From: Hellea sp039977295
GTDB lineage: Bacteria; Pseudomonadota; Alphaproteobacteria; Caulobacterales; Maricaulaceae
DNA length: 64,000 nt
Reading direction: 5' to 3'
Assembly: GCA_039977295.1 (NCBI GenBank)
Contig: JBDWDN010000003.1
Location: forward strand, 186,001-250,000
The position numbers and the translations under genes are program-made. Below, piece by piece: positions 47,033-56,124 of this stretch. Every line of letters starts with the position of its first letter. The first letter of the stretch is position 1. Under the pieces are notes generated by a model that had not been told where the DNA came from, did no database searches, and was given only the letters and a program-made list of their open reading frames with translations.

Positions 47033-47488
47033 TCAGGAGGCCTCTAAAGCGTCTTTTAAAGCTGTAACAATCGCTGACGGTTCCAATGTTTTAGTCACTT
47101 TGCCAACCACTTTTTGGTCGTCTAAATCTACAAGTAAAAGCTGGCCTGTCTTTACTGTTCCGTCCAAATAATTTTTTACGGCCTCGCCCACACCTGCCGC
47201 TTCGGCTTGCGCATAAAAACCATCAGCATCTTTTGCAGTGTAATCAAGCGTCACAAATTCAAGGCCCCGTATAGGGCCCATCGCTTGAACTTTTTTGATT
47301 TTAGGATCAAGAACTTTACAACTGCCGCACCAATCAGCGTAAATAAGAACAGCTTTGGTTTTCGTATTCATGATCTTGCTTGCCATTGTTTCGGCTTTCG
47401 CTGGGTTCACTTTGGGCCCTTCAGCTTGCGAACAACCGGTCAAAGCCAGAACAGAAATTAGGGTAGATGTCAGCAGGGTCGTTTTCAT
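47033..47488 (-). CDS. Thioredoxin-like lipoprotein
   Basis: 151 residues with a lipobox LTGC (Cys19) and a thioredoxin fold carrying the active-site WCGSCK (about 53-58). The lipid anchor places it on the periplasmic side, where it would reduce or exchange disulfides. It is first in a likely operon with prmC and DUF4167. Good Shine-Dalgarno (GAGGAAT). Confidence 0.88.
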   Translation of the reverse strand: MKTTLLTSTLISVLALTGCSQAEGPKVNPAKAETMASKIMNTKTKAVLIYADWCGSCKVLDPKIKKVQAMGPIRGLEFVTLDYTAKDADGFYAQAEAAGVGEAVKNYLDGTVKTGQLLLVDLDDQKVVGKVTKTLEPSAIVTALKDALEAS

Positions 47489-47558
47489 AATGGATTCCTC
47501 TAAATTCGCGAAAGAGTAAGCGGCTTTGAGCGAATTGTCTTATCACCCCTGCTAACAA

Positions 47559-48332
47559 TTACGTGAGCTTAGCGCAAAGCTCTTCCGCCGTTTTCACGAG
47601 GCGAGCAAGGTCATCAGGGGAAGAGAGGCTATGATCGCCATTTTTGACAAGGGTATAGTCCACATCAACACTTGTGATAACATCTAAAATTTGCCGCGAA
47701 TATTCCCAGGGCACAACGGGATCTGCTGCGCCCTGAAGAATATGGACGGGACCGTCAAACTTAATCGGCGCATCTAATATTTGGCGGGCTTCACCGTCCT
47801 CCATTAAGGCGAGGCTATATTCATAGGGCTCATCATAATCAGAAGGGACATAAACAATGCCGTCGCGCTCCAGCGTCTCGCGCTGCTCGGCGCTCCACTC
47901 CGCCCATGTCAGTTTCTGCGTAAAATCTGGCGCTGGCGCAATGAGCAATAGCCCCTTAACACGGTCTGGCCGCTCCAGCGCTGCAAGCAGGGACGCCCAG
48001 CCGCCCATGGAGGACCCGACAAGGATAATGTCGCCTTTTGCTAATTGATCTATGACTTGCACCACATCAGCCGCCCAGCGCGATATTGTGCCGTCTCGAA
48101 ACACGCCTGAACTGACGCCGTGGCCAAAATAATCAAAACGAATAAAAGCGCGGCCGCCTTTGATAGCCCAATCATGCAGATGTGTAGCCTTGCCGCCTTC
48201 CATGTCGGATTTCAGCCCGCCACACCAAATGAATGTCGGACCGATATAGTCCTTGGGCCCGGCGCTCATCTTATAAGCAATTTTTTCACCCTTTGGCGCA
48301 GATAAATGGTTGAGCGTTACGTCACTGTGCAT
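47559..48332 (-). CDS. Alpha/beta hydrolase, ABHD10-like
   Basis: 257 residues, single alpha/beta-hydrolase domain. The nucleophile elbow is GSSMGGWASLL (Ser about 105), the acid is likely the Asp of GAADPVVPWEYS, and the base the His of NGDHSLS near the C-terminus. The WCGGLKSDMEGGKA oxyanion segment resembles ABHD10/acyl-glucuronide esterase relatives. Substrate unknown; cytoplasmic (no signal). It is divergent from the GT4 gene with only 32 bp between the two starts. Confidence 0.88.
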   Translation of the reverse strand: MHSDVTLNHLSAPKGEKIAYKMSAGPKDYIGPTFIWCGGLKSDMEGGKATHLHDWAIKGGRAFIRFDYFGHGVSSGVFRDGTISRWAADVVQVIDQLAKGDIILVGSSMGGWASLLAALERPDRVKGLLLIAPAPDFTQKLTWAEWSAEQRETLERDGIVYVPSDYDEPYEYSLALMEDGEARQILDAPIKFDGPVHILQGAADPVVPWEYSRQILDVITSVDVDYTLVKNGDHSLSSPDDLARLVKTAEELCAKLT

Positions 48333-48364
48333 GCTAAGAGAATCCTTATGAAAGTCATATCCAC

Positions 48365-49471
48365 ATGAATGTGCTCCAAGTCGTGCCGGAACTCAATGCC
48401 GGAGGTGTTGAAGGGACCACGCTAGAAGTCGCGCAGGCTTTGATTGCCCATGGGCATGAAGCGCATGTCATCAGCGCAGGCGGCCGCATGGAAGATGATT
48501 TATTGAGGATGGGCGGGCGGCTGCATAAGACGAATATTGGCTCAAAGAATATTCTTACGGTCTTTGGGCGTATCAGGCTGCTCCGCGCTATAATAGCGGA
48601 ATATAAAATCGATATCGTTCATGCCCGCTCACGTGCGCCGGCATGGCCAGCTTATCACGCGGCGCGCATCGAAGGCGTGCCCTTTTTGACGACCTATCAC
48701 GGTATTTACAATGGCGCCTCTGGACTGAAAAAATACTATAATTCTGTCATGGCCAAAGGCGTTCACATCATCGCCAATTCGGAATTCACCAAAACCCACA
48801 TCATTAAGACACATGGGGCAGCGCCAGATAAAATTACGGCCATCCCGCGTGGGGTCGATATGGCGAAATTTGATCCGGTAAATGTCAGCGAGAAAGATAT
48901 CCTTGCGCAGCGTAATCGCTGGAATATTCATCCAGATCAAAAAATTATCTTACTGCCAGGACGCCTGACGCGCTGGAAAGGGCCGCTTGTGGCCATTGAG
49001 GCTTTGGCGGAACTGCCCCGTCATTGCGTCTTAGTTTTACTCGGGGATGCACAGGGCCGAGAGGAATTTGTGAATGAACTCAAAGCAAAGGCCGATGTCA
49101 TAGGCGTTACAGACCGCGTCATGATGCCTGGGCATAGCCGCGACGTGCCGACCGCGCTTGCCGCCGCAGATGTGGTTATATCTGCTTCCACTGACCCCGA
49201 AGCCTTTGGCCGCGTGGCCGCCGAGGCTCAAGCTATGCACAAGCCCGTAATTGCGACGGCCCATGGCGGGGCGCTGGAAACCGTTATTGACGGCGAAACA
49301 GGGTTTCTCGTCACGCCCAGCGACGCAGCCGCCTTAGCAAATGGCATCGGCAAGGCTTTGGACTGGCCAGATTATGATGGGCCTCGGGCTCGCAGGCGCA
49401 TGTCAGACCAATTTTCGACTGAAAGCCTGCAAGCTAAAACGCTCGCTGTGTATAATGACCTCTTGAAATAA
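48365..49471 (+). CDS. Glycosyltransferase family 4
   Basis: 368 residues with the two-Rossmann GT-B layout. Donor-side signatures are ILLPGRLTRWKGPLVAIEAL and PEAFGRVAAEAQAMHKPVIAT, with the E-x7-E motif; the N-terminus carries the acceptor-site NAGGVEGTTLEVAQAL. Retaining transfer of a nucleotide sugar, probably to a lipid-linked glycan or lipopolysaccharide core. No polysaccharide cluster surrounds it. Confidence 0.93.
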   Translation: MNVLQVVPELNAGGVEGTTLEVAQALIAHGHEAHVISAGGRMEDDLLRMGGRLHKTNIGSKNILTVFGRIRLLRAIIAEYKIDIVHARSRAPAWPAYHAARIEGVPFLTTYHGIYNGASGLKKYYNSVMAKGVHIIANSEFTKTHIIKTHGAAPDKITAIPRGVDMAKFDPVNVSEKDILAQRNRWNIHPDQKIILLPGRLTRWKGPLVAIEALAELPRHCVLVLLGDAQGREEFVNELKAKADVIGVTDRVMMPGHSRDVPTALAAADVVISASTDPEAFGRVAAEAQAMHKPVIATAHGGALETVIDGETGFLVTPSDAAALANGIGKALDWPDYDGPRARRRMSDQFSTESLQAKTLAVYNDLLK

Positions 49472-49523
49472 AGGCTCCATACGTCCATATTATGCTCGCT
49501 ATAACAATATTAGGAGAATTAGC

Positions 49524-50060
49524 ATCGCCAGACGTCCACTTGCAGCCGCGCCAAAAAAGCCCAAAGGTCCGCGCACCAACCGTGAAATCACGAATCCAAA
49601 AGTTCTCCTCATTACTGAAACCGGCGAAAAACGCGGCGTTGTCCCTTTAGACGAAGCTTTGGCGGCTGCCCGCTCTGCAGGTCTTGACCTTGTCGAAGTG
49701 GCCCCTGGCGAAACACCCGTTTGTAAAGTTCTCGATTACGGCAAGCTCCGCTTTGAAAACCAAAAGAAAAAAGCGGCTAACCGTAAGAACCAACGCACGA
49801 CGAGCCTTAAAGAAATCAAGATGCGTCCAAATATCGACACCCATGACTATATGGTGAAGACCAAGGCCATGCAGAAATTCTTCGATCGAGGCGATAAAGT
49901 CAAAGTTACGATCCGCTTTCGCGGCCGTGAAATGGCGCATATGGATCGCGGCATGACACTTCTTGCTCAAGTCAAAGAGGACTTTGAAGAAACCGCAAAA
50001 GTCGAATTTGAGCCAAAGACCGAAGGCCGCATGATGACAATGGTTCTGGCGCCTAGGTAA
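49524..50060 (+). CDS. infC: Translation initiation factor IF-3, ATC start
   Basis: 178 residues. IF-3 binds the 30S subunit and checks the start codon. The N-terminal part (PKGPRTNREITNPKVLLI, GVVPLDEALAAARSAGLDLVEV) continues without a break upstream of the first ATG (49659), and no ATG, GTG or TTG exists there. The best start is ATC at 49524, 8 bases after AGGAG, giving ARRPLAAAPKKPKGP. Rare start codons are known for infC and mediate self-repression, because IF-3 rejects non-AUG codons. rpmI and rplT, usual neighbours, are not present. Confidence 0.93.
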   Translation: MARRPLAAAPKKPKGPRTNREITNPKVLLITETGEKRGVVPLDEALAAARSAGLDLVEVAPGETPVCKVLDYGKLRFENQKKKAANRKNQRTTSLKEIKMRPNIDTHDYMVKTKAMQKFFDRGDKVKVTIRFRGREMAHMDRGMTLLAQVKEDFEETAKVEFEPKTEGRMMTMVLAPR

Positions 50061-50100
50061 CTGTTAAGATAGTTTCATAAGTCCAATCGCCAATATCTTT

Positions 50101-50150
50101 TCTGATGATGAAACATCAGACCCACAGGCCGCCTCCGTAGCGGCCTATTT
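50101..50150 (+). terminator. Two tandem hairpins after infC
   Basis: TCTGATG-ATGAAA-CATCAGA (50101-50120) is directly followed by AGGCCGC-CTCCGTA-GCGGCCT (50126-50146) and ATTTTG. Both stems are perfect 7-bp stems. The second looks like a Rho-independent terminator for infC, yet it overlaps an open frame that could be the N-terminus of the CPBP protein downstream. Confidence 0.55.
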
Positions 50151-50232
50151 TGCATCTACACGTCATGGCCGCGCAGAATGGTGGGCGTGGATATCCGGAT
50201 TTATTTCTATCATCTTCCTTTCATTTGTAGGC

Positions 50233-50994
50233 ATGGTCGCAATTGGCGGCGGAACGGCTTGGATGATTCCTGATACGCCGACAGGAACATTTATTCTTCT
50301 ATTGCTCACTTTCCTGCCTGTCTTTTTTTCTGTTCTGCTCATCTATAGATTTTGGCACGACCTGCCTATCAAATCTCTTATGACATCAGCCTCACATTTC
50401 AGATGGGGCCATTTTCTGCGTACAATATTTGTAATTTTTGTATTTTACGCGCTTTTAAGTTTTGGAGAATTTCTCTTATTTCCAAATGAATATGAAGGCC
50501 TGCAATTTCAAACCGATATGTCAGCCTATTTTAAGCTACTTCTTATCACGCTGATTTTTGTGCCGTTTCAAGCCGCGAGCGAAGAGTTTCTCTGCCGCGG
50601 ATATTTAAACCAAGCCTTGATCAAATATCTGCGCTCGCCATGGTTAGTTTTTGTGATAACAAGCGGAGGCTTTGCCCTCCTCCATGCAGGAAACCCTCAA
50701 AGCTCCGGTCAGATGGGGCCTTACCTCGCTAGTATTTTTCTGTTTGGCATGGCTATGTGTGTTTTGCTCTATGTCGAAGGCGGGATAGAAAGCGCGCTCG
50801 GCGCGCATATTGCCAATAATATTTTTGTCTTCGCCATCTTAGGTTATGAAGACCCGCTCTTACCCAATACGGCCTTATACACCTTAGGCGAACCCGTTAT
50901 CGGATGGACAGATTTCGGATTAGATTGCGTTATAACGGCTATTCTCATCGCCCTCATCATTTGGGCGAACCGTAAATGGGGACGAAGCGCTTAA
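50233..50994 (+). CDS. CPBP-family intramembrane protease
   Basis: 253 residues from the first ATG. A multi-pass membrane protein with the CPBP/ABI motifs: EEFLCRG (EExxxR), FALLHAG (FxxxH) and HIANNI (HxxxN), forming the glutamate/histidine active site. The frame is open back to 50068 and encodes a convincing extra soluble segment plus helix (WWAWISGFISIIFLSFVG), but without any ATG, GTG or TTG, so the true start may be a rare codon or missing. Substrate unknown. Confidence 0.88.
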   Translation: MVAIGGGTAWMIPDTPTGTFILLLLTFLPVFFSVLLIYRFWHDLPIKSLMTSASHFRWGHFLRTIFVIFVFYALLSFGEFLLFPNEYEGLQFQTDMSAYFKLLLITLIFVPFQAASEEFLCRGYLNQALIKYLRSPWLVFVITSGGFALLHAGNPQSSGQMGPYLASIFLFGMAMCVLLYVEGGIESALGAHIANNIFVFAILGYEDPLLPNTALYTLGEPVIGWTDFGLDCVITAILIALIIWANRKWGRSA

Positions 50995-51373
50995 GCCGCT
51001 TCTGAGGCGCGCTTATCGTCTAACCATGTCACGTCAGCTAAGTTCAGCTTTTTTGCCATCTTGTCTTTTGACATGATGACGCGCCAAAACGGGGTAATCT
51101 CAGCTTCTGGCGTGTCAGCCTCCATATCCTCGAGCGCAGCCTCTGCTGACATACGAGTAAAGATACTCGTCGACATAGGGCGTACCGTCACATTTATAAA
51201 CGGCGGCTAAGGCCGCACGTAATTCAGGGATGGTGCGCGTCTTGCCATACGGGACCGTCTTAATATAGCTATCGACAATTTGCGGTGTCGCCATAGGCTT
51301 TATCCATTACGACAATTTTGATTTCTTTTTTACGCGCTAATTTTTCTTTGGCCGTCGGTTTGATCTTGGCCAT
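50991..51373 (-). pseudogene. Frame-broken MGMT-like protein gene
   Basis: Three pieces in different frames join to an MGMT-family DNA-binding-like protein. Start ATG 51373 gives AKIKPTAKEKLARKKEIKI and stops at a TAG; the second piece (ATPQIVDSYIKTVPYGKTRT, then RTIPELRAALAAVYKCD) is one frame away; the third (MSTSIFTRMSAEAALEDMEA to the stop at 50991) is shifted again. The first shift seems to come with a lost stretch of about a dozen codons; the second fits a loss of two bases (KCDGT CP...MST). Real decay or sequencing error cannot be told apart. It follows the DUF4345 gene by one base. Confidence 0.75.
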
Positions 51374-51374
51374 T

Positions 51375-51737
51375 TTATTTTCCGCTCTTATAAAGAAACA
51401 TCGCTAGCGCTATCACGACAATTTCTATTCCAATTTCTTGGTAGGTTTGGACGGGCCCCGCACCGTCAAGCACAATACCTAATAAACGCCCTGTCAAAAA
51501 AGACAGTGTCACGAACATTATGGCAAGCGTCAGAGGTTTCTGATCGCTGAGTTTATGCGTATATAAACATAACATTGCGCCTAACGCCGCCATGACCAGA
51601 TTCACCGCCCGCATTTCGTGAAAGCCTAGCAGAGTAAGCTCCCACCCCATAAGCTTCGCCATGCCGCTTGGAAGGAAGGTTCCGTAAAGTCCAAAAAGCA
51701 CATAAAAAATACCGTTTAAATAATTAAAGATCTTCAT
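51375..51737 (-). CDS. DUF4345-like small membrane protein
   Basis: 120 residues with four predicted transmembrane helices, the layout of DUF4345 proteins; PSGMAKLMGWE and GFHEMRAVN resemble the family. Function unknown. Its start overlaps the stop of the gluzincin gene (ATGA), so it is translated with it. Confidence 0.75.
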   Translation of the reverse strand: MKIFNYLNGIFYVLFGLYGTFLPSGMAKLMGWELTLLGFHEMRAVNLVMAALGAMLCLYTHKLSDQKPLTLAIMFVTLSFLTGRLLGIVLDGAGPVQTYQEIGIEIVVIALAMFLYKSGK

Positions 51738-53248
51738 CTTGCTCTCTCCGACTCAATATATTTTTTGAGGCTCTGCGCCGCTATTCTCATTCCAGGTTCC
51801 TTAGCCCAAATTATTGCACGGTTAATGGGCGGCATGGCTTCATCATATTTTTCGCCATTTGCTAAAATAGTTGCTAGACCCAAATTAGAGCCCATAAACC
51901 CTTTATCACGATAATAATCCAGCGCGAAGCCTGCCGCGTTAAGGGCGTTTTCAGGCGGCGTATAATCGTCTTTATAACTCAGCGCATAGCTGTAATTGGC
52001 GAGCGGAATTTGAGAGTTATGACGCAAGACCTTAGCGGCATGCTTTCTTATTTTTTTGACATCCGCCTGCGTTCCGCCGAGATTGCGCACATATTGGTGA
52101 GCCGTGACAAGCGCCGCGATATTATTGGCGTCAATATTTTCTGGTTCTAACGCTAATGCTTTTTCAGACAAGGCCCGCGCGGCTTCATAGGCCTCTTTCG
52201 TCGTGGCATTTAAGGCTGTGAGGTCTGCGCGCGCTGATAATATATCAGCATTCTCTCCATAAGCGGCCGCATAGTCTTCAAAGGCTTTAATCACGACCTT
52301 CTTACGCTCAGGGGAAAAGACAAAACTTCGCATGGCATCAAGCTTAGCCATTTGCGCCTCAGTTTTCGTCAGGGCGCGAACCTTAAGCACGGCGCTTTCG
52401 CGGTCAGCTGTCATGTATTGTTGAACATTATATCTATTCTTTTTAAAATAGGCCTTGAGTTCAATTTCAAACGCTTCGGGGGTAATTCCCATCGCCACTT
52501 TAAAGGCAGGAATAGAGCGCTCCCCCTTATTTAGCCGGCGCACATAATCCGTCAGCGTGCCTTTGTATTTTACTTCATTTCGCAAATAATGCGTCGTCAA
52601 CCATGTTTGCGCGTAGAATTGCCCTGTTGTCTGCATTCCTATCTTTGACGTATCGCCCAGATTAAAAGGGTATTTTTCCATGCTTGCCAAAACGACCGTC
52701 ATCGGCATCCAGTTCTTTTGCTTCAGCGAATAGGCGTAAGCATCATAGGGATCGCCGACACGAAACGTCCCGTTCTTATAGGTAAAAGTCGCAAGGAAGT
52801 TCGCAAAGCCCTCATTATACCAAAGCGGATAATCTCTATCTGTATAGGTGGAGACAATGTGATGAGTATATTCATGCAGCGCGACATGCCGCGCGCCTTT
52901 ACCGCGCCGAAACCCATTTTTGCCATTGAGCACAAAAGCGGGGCCATTATGGGTCATGGTATACATCCCGCCAAACCCGCCCACACCCGTGATAGCTTTA
53001 AAGTTTTTCTCATTTTTCGCGATATAGACTTTAACGGGGATGAGTTCAGGACTGGCATTGACGCCCAAAACTAAAAATACATTTTTGCGGAAGAGCTCCA
53101 AGTCCCGCAACAGGCCTTCGCCGTCTTTTTGTTTAAACTCGCCCGAGAGGACAAAGTTCTCTGATGTAATTTCTAGAGCTTTTGCCTGCGCAGGAGCGGA
53201 GGACAAACAAAACGTAAAAACCGCAAAAAGGCCTAATAAAAATCTCAT
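51734..53248 (-). CDS. Secreted gluzincin with TPR-like C-terminus
   Basis: 504 residues: a signal peptide ending in APAQA, then a metallopeptidase domain (MA clan) with HEYTHHIV (about 141) and a downstream Glu in NEGFA, then a helical TPR-like half (LFR... DILSARADL, EPENIDANNIAALV). Probably a periplasmic zinc peptidase (DUF1570-like). The substrate is unknown. First gene of a unit with the DUF4345 gene and the broken MGMT-like gene. Confidence 0.85.
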   Translation of the reverse strand: MRFLLGLFAVFTFCLSSAPAQAKALEITSENFVLSGEFKQKDGEGLLRDLELFRKNVFLVLGVNASPELIPVKVYIAKNEKNFKAITGVGGFGGMYTMTHNGPAFVLNGKNGFRRGKGARHVALHEYTHHIVSTYTDRDYPLWYNEGFANFLATFTYKNGTFRVGDPYDAYAYSLKQKNWMPMTVVLASMEKYPFNLGDTSKIGMQTTGQFYAQTWLTTHYLRNEVKYKGTLTDYVRRLNKGERSIPAFKVAMGITPEAFEIELKAYFKKNRYNVQQYMTADRESAVLKVRALTKTEAQMAKLDAMRSFVFSPERKKVVIKAFEDYAAAYGENADILSARADLTALNATTKEAYEAARALSEKALALEPENIDANNIAALVTAHQYVRNLGGTQADVKKIRKHAAKVLRHNSQIPLANYSYALSYKDDYTPPENALNAAGFALDYYRDKGFMGSNLGLATILANGEKYDEAMPPINRAIIWAKEPGMRIAAQSLKKYIESERAR

Positions 53249-53305
53249 GAAAGAAGGTTAGGCCGAGAATAAACCGGCGTAAAGCCATCTAAACGGTGAG
53301 TGACC

Positions 53306-53887
53306 TTATTCTTTGCGGTCTGGAATATAGCGAAAATGCCCACTTATTTTATAAGCGAAGAGCACATTCTCCTCTTGTGGGCCCGCGCCAACATTATGAA
53401 CAATAAACGGCGTGCCATCACTTGCCCGTCTGTCTGATACGATTCCGATATGCGGTAAATTCCCAGGCAATCGCCAAGAGACAATATCGCCTGGTTTATA
53501 GTCAGCGGCTTTTTTGCTTATGGGGAGTTTAGCGCCTTGGCGTTTTAAATAAGCTTCGAGATTGGGTACGCGGCGATGATCTATATTTCTGTCAGTACGC
53601 TTCAGGCCCCAATTCTTGGGATAGGCAGAAAAGTTGGCCTTCATGTCTTCATGTACGGCTTTTTGAAAATCGAAACCGAAGGCGGCGCGGTAGCTCCGAA
53701 TAATCACATCCGTGCAGACGCCCGTATTGGCGGGAACATCGCCGCCCGGATAATCAAGCTTCACATAACTGCCTGTATAACGAACATTATGTTTTAGTCG
53801 GTCCTGCGCGGCGGAGACCAAAGCTTCATCTGCAAAAGCAGAGCCCGCGACTAAAAACGAAAAAACGAGGCTTGATAAAATGCGCAT
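53306..53887 (-). CDS. DUF1287 periplasmic protein
   Basis: 193 residues with a signal peptide (ending SAFA). DUF1287 signature: GVCTDVIIRSYRAAFG with a Cys (about 57), then DYKPGDIVSWRLPG and HIGIVSDR, HNVGAG. Cys-His combination and overall layout resemble NlpC/P60-type hydrolases of the cell wall. It is divergent from dapB; their starts are 57 bp apart. Confidence 0.9.
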   Translation of the reverse strand: MRILSSLVFSFLVAGSAFADEALVSAAQDRLKHNVRYTGSYVKLDYPGGDVPANTGVCTDVIIRSYRAAFGFDFQKAVHEDMKANFSAYPKNWGLKRTDRNIDHRRVPNLEAYLKRQGAKLPISKKAADYKPGDIVSWRLPGNLPHIGIVSDRRASDGTPFIVHNVGAGPQEENVLFAYKISGHFRYIPDRKE

Positions 53888-53943
53888 TGTGTCAGTATAG
53901 ATTTGAATTGCGAAAAAATGAAGGCCCCGTTACATGTCACAGC

Positions 53944-54756
53944 ATGACAAAACAGTTAGACATTGGAGTGCTTGGCGCGGACGGCCGTATGGGAGGCGCT
54001 ATTATTCGTAGCCTTGCGGCAGAGCCAAAGGCGCGATTAACAGTTGCCGTGACGGCTGAAAGCTCTCCCAATATAGGAAGAGATGCGGCCGACGCCGCAG
54101 GACTGAAAGCCTGCGGCGTAAATCTTACCTCAGATATTCAGGCGGCGCTTGCAGCCTGCGATGTCTTGATTGATTTTTCCCAGCCCAAAGCCGCGATTGA
54201 TGCCGCTCTGGCGATGCATGGCACGCGGTGTCATACATTTGTGACGGGAACCACTGGATACACCGATATCGAAGAAAAAGCCCTTCTTGCGGCGGGCGAG
54301 AGTATCACGCTCTTGAAATCAGGGAATTTCTCGCTTGGCGTTAATATGCTTGAAGCTTTGGTGGAATTAGCCTCAGACAAACTCCGCAGCGGTTGGGACA
54401 TTGAGGTCTTAGAGATGCACCATAAGCACAAGGTCGACGCGCCAAGCGGAACGGCCCTTATGTTAGGCGAGGCCGCTGCCAAGGGGCGCGGCGTGAAGCT
54501 GAAAGAAAAACAAATTTTATCACGCGAGGGGCGCGGCGACGCGCGGCCCGAGGGACAAATTGGCTTTGCGGCACTGAGGGGCGGCGGCGTCATTGGCGCG
54601 CATGAAGTCCGCATCGCCAGTGAACTTGAGATGATTACCCTTAGCCACGACGCCTTTGATCGGAGCGTCTTTGCAAGCGGGGCCGTTACAGCCGCGATTT
54701 GGGCGGCGCAGAAACCTAGCGGAGTATATAATATGAAAGATGTCCTCGGGCTTTAA
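53944..54756 (+). CDS. dapB: 4-hydroxy-tetrahydrodipicolinate reductase
   Basis: 270 residues; reduces tetrahydrodipicolinate precursor with NAD(P)H in the lysine/diaminopimelate pathway. Visible: Rossmann GADGRMGGAI near the N-terminus, GTTGYTD, and the catalytic box EMHHKHKVDAPSGTAL. The ATG at 53944 gives the usual length; the extra upstream open frame is unlikely to be translated. It is followed after 2 bp by an M50-like gene. Confidence 0.96.
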   Translation: MTKQLDIGVLGADGRMGGAIIRSLAAEPKARLTVAVTAESSPNIGRDAADAAGLKACGVNLTSDIQAALAACDVLIDFSQPKAAIDAALAMHGTRCHTFVTGTTGYTDIEEKALLAAGESITLLKSGNFSLGVNMLEALVELASDKLRSGWDIEVLEMHHKHKVDAPSGTALMLGEAAAKGRGVKLKEKQILSREGRGDARPEGQIGFAALRGGGVIGAHEVRIASELEMITLSHDAFDRSVFASGAVTAAIWAAQKPSGVYNMKDVLGL

Positions 54757-54758
54757 TC

Positions 54759-55493
54759 ATGGCTCCACGCACAGCTCTCATTCTTCGCATTGTTGTTATC
54801 ACAGCGGCCTATTTTGGTCTGTCGACTTATGGCGGGCTGATGGGATGGCGGATATTATATCCCATCCGGTTGTTTGTGACGTTTTTGCATGAATTCGGGC
54901 ATGCCAGCGGCGCATTAATTACGGGGGGCGCGGTAGAACATATTGAAATTCATCCAAATGCGGGTGGCTTGACCAGTACATTTAATGGCAAACCAAGCGT
55001 TATCTTGATGGGCGGTTACATTGGAAGTGCCATCTTTGGAAATCTGTTATTTTATATCGGGGCCCGAAAAGAAAAATGGGTGAAACCGACACTCGTGATC
55101 GTTATTGCGGCAATGCTGATAACCGGATTTATCTGGTACAATACATTATTTACGACGGCGGTTCTTTGTGGTTTCTCAGCGCTCTTATTCTTCGTTGGCT
55201 TTAAAACAAAGTTCGGCCGCGAGATTTTAATGCTGCTTGGGCTAGCAAGCGTCATCTATATTATTCAAGATTTTAATGTCGGGCCTAGCTCTGACCTCGC
55301 GGCGATGGAGCGAGAGATGAAATTTATTCCTGCAAAAGTTTGGATGTATATTTGGCTTGGAATTGTCTTGGCGCTTTTAGCCTTAAACCTAAAAATGCTA
55401 TTTTCCGTCAAAGTGGTCAAAGCCGTCCCGGCGCAGGGTAAGCCCAAAGGCGTTAAGACCGCAAAGCGCTTTAATCCCTATAAGAAAGACTAG
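54759..55493 (+). CDS. M50B-like membrane metallopeptidase
   Basis: 244 residues, six or so transmembrane helices. The zinc site HEFGH is in helix 2 (about 45-49), and a downstream IQDFNVGPSSD segment supplies the likely third ligand Asp. This is the arrangement of the M50B (SpoIVFB-like, also M50-like plant-type) group. Substrate unknown. Starts 2 bp after the dapB stop. Confidence 0.85.
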   Translation: MAPRTALILRIVVITAAYFGLSTYGGLMGWRILYPIRLFVTFLHEFGHASGALITGGAVEHIEIHPNAGGLTSTFNGKPSVILMGGYIGSAIFGNLLFYIGARKEKWVKPTLVIVIAAMLITGFIWYNTLFTTAVLCGFSALLFFVGFKTKFGREILMLLGLASVIYIIQDFNVGPSSDLAAMEREMKFIPAKVWMYIWLGIVLALLALNLKMLFSVKVVKAVPAQGKPKGVKTAKRFNPYKKD

Positions 55494-55507
55494 GCGCCTC
55501 TTCGGTC

Positions 55508-55987
55508 TTACCACTTACCAATATTCTCCATGCTCACCCAGGGCTCTTGCGGCGCTAAGCGTTCACCGCGCTGTAAGAGTTCGATCGAGATATTGTCGGG
55601 GCTTCGAACAAAAGCCATATTTCCGTCTCGCGGCGGGCGATTGAGGGTGACGCCTAAATCCATAAGACGCTGGCACGCGGCATAAATGTCATCCACACGA
55701 TATGCCAAATGGCCGAAGTTACGAGCTTCGCCTAACGTTTCCGTCTCGCCGTCTTCATTTGGCCAATTATAAGTGAGCTCAATCATGGGCAGTCCGCTTG
55801 GAAGGGGATATTCGTCGCCTTTTAACCCGCTGCGTTTTAGGTCCGAGCCGCTTGCTAGAAAGACAAGTGTGAAACGGCCTTTTTCATTGTCCACACGCCG
55901 CATTTCTTGAAGGCCAAGGCCGTCGCAATAAAATTTTAAGCTAGAATCAATGTCATTGACGCGCACCATGGTATGTAAAAAGTCCAT
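55508..55987 (-). CDS. gloA: Lactoylglutathione lyase (glyoxalase I)
   Basis: 159 residues of the VOC superfamily. Metal-ligand residues are in HTMVRVND, IELTYN, GHLAYRVDD and ISIELLQRGE, matching Ni/Zn glyoxalase I, which converts the methylglyoxal-glutathione adduct to lactoylglutathione. The start ATG at 55987 is preferred over longer open frames because homologs begin near MDFLHTM. Convergent with the M50-like gene. Confidence 0.93.
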   Translation of the reverse strand: MDFLHTMVRVNDIDSSLKFYCDGLGLQEMRRVDNEKGRFTLVFLASGSDLKRSGLKGDEYPLPSGLPMIELTYNWPNEDGETETLGEARNFGHLAYRVDDIYAACQRLMDLGVTLNRPPRDGNMAFVRSPDNISIELLQRGERLAPQEPWVSMENIGKW

Positions 55988-56013
55988 AAGGTCTCTCTCA
56001 AAGGTTTTGGCGC

Positions 56014-56124
56014 TTAATACAGCGCGAAGAATTTCCAATATATCACAAAGGCCAAGAATAAGATGAGGCCAATAATTGCTACAAGGGGCGGTATTCCCCA
56101 ATCATTGTCATAGACAACTTTCTC
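56014..56124 (-). other. In-frame downstream segment encoding a transmembrane helix
   Basis: Directly after the TGA of the 164-residue gene, in the same frame, 36 codons (EKVVYDNDWG..., one helix, KFFALY) run to a TAA. There is no ATG, GTG or TTG within it. It is either a tail made by stop-codon readthrough, the remnant of a longer protein, or a separate small gene with a lost start. Confidence 0.4.
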
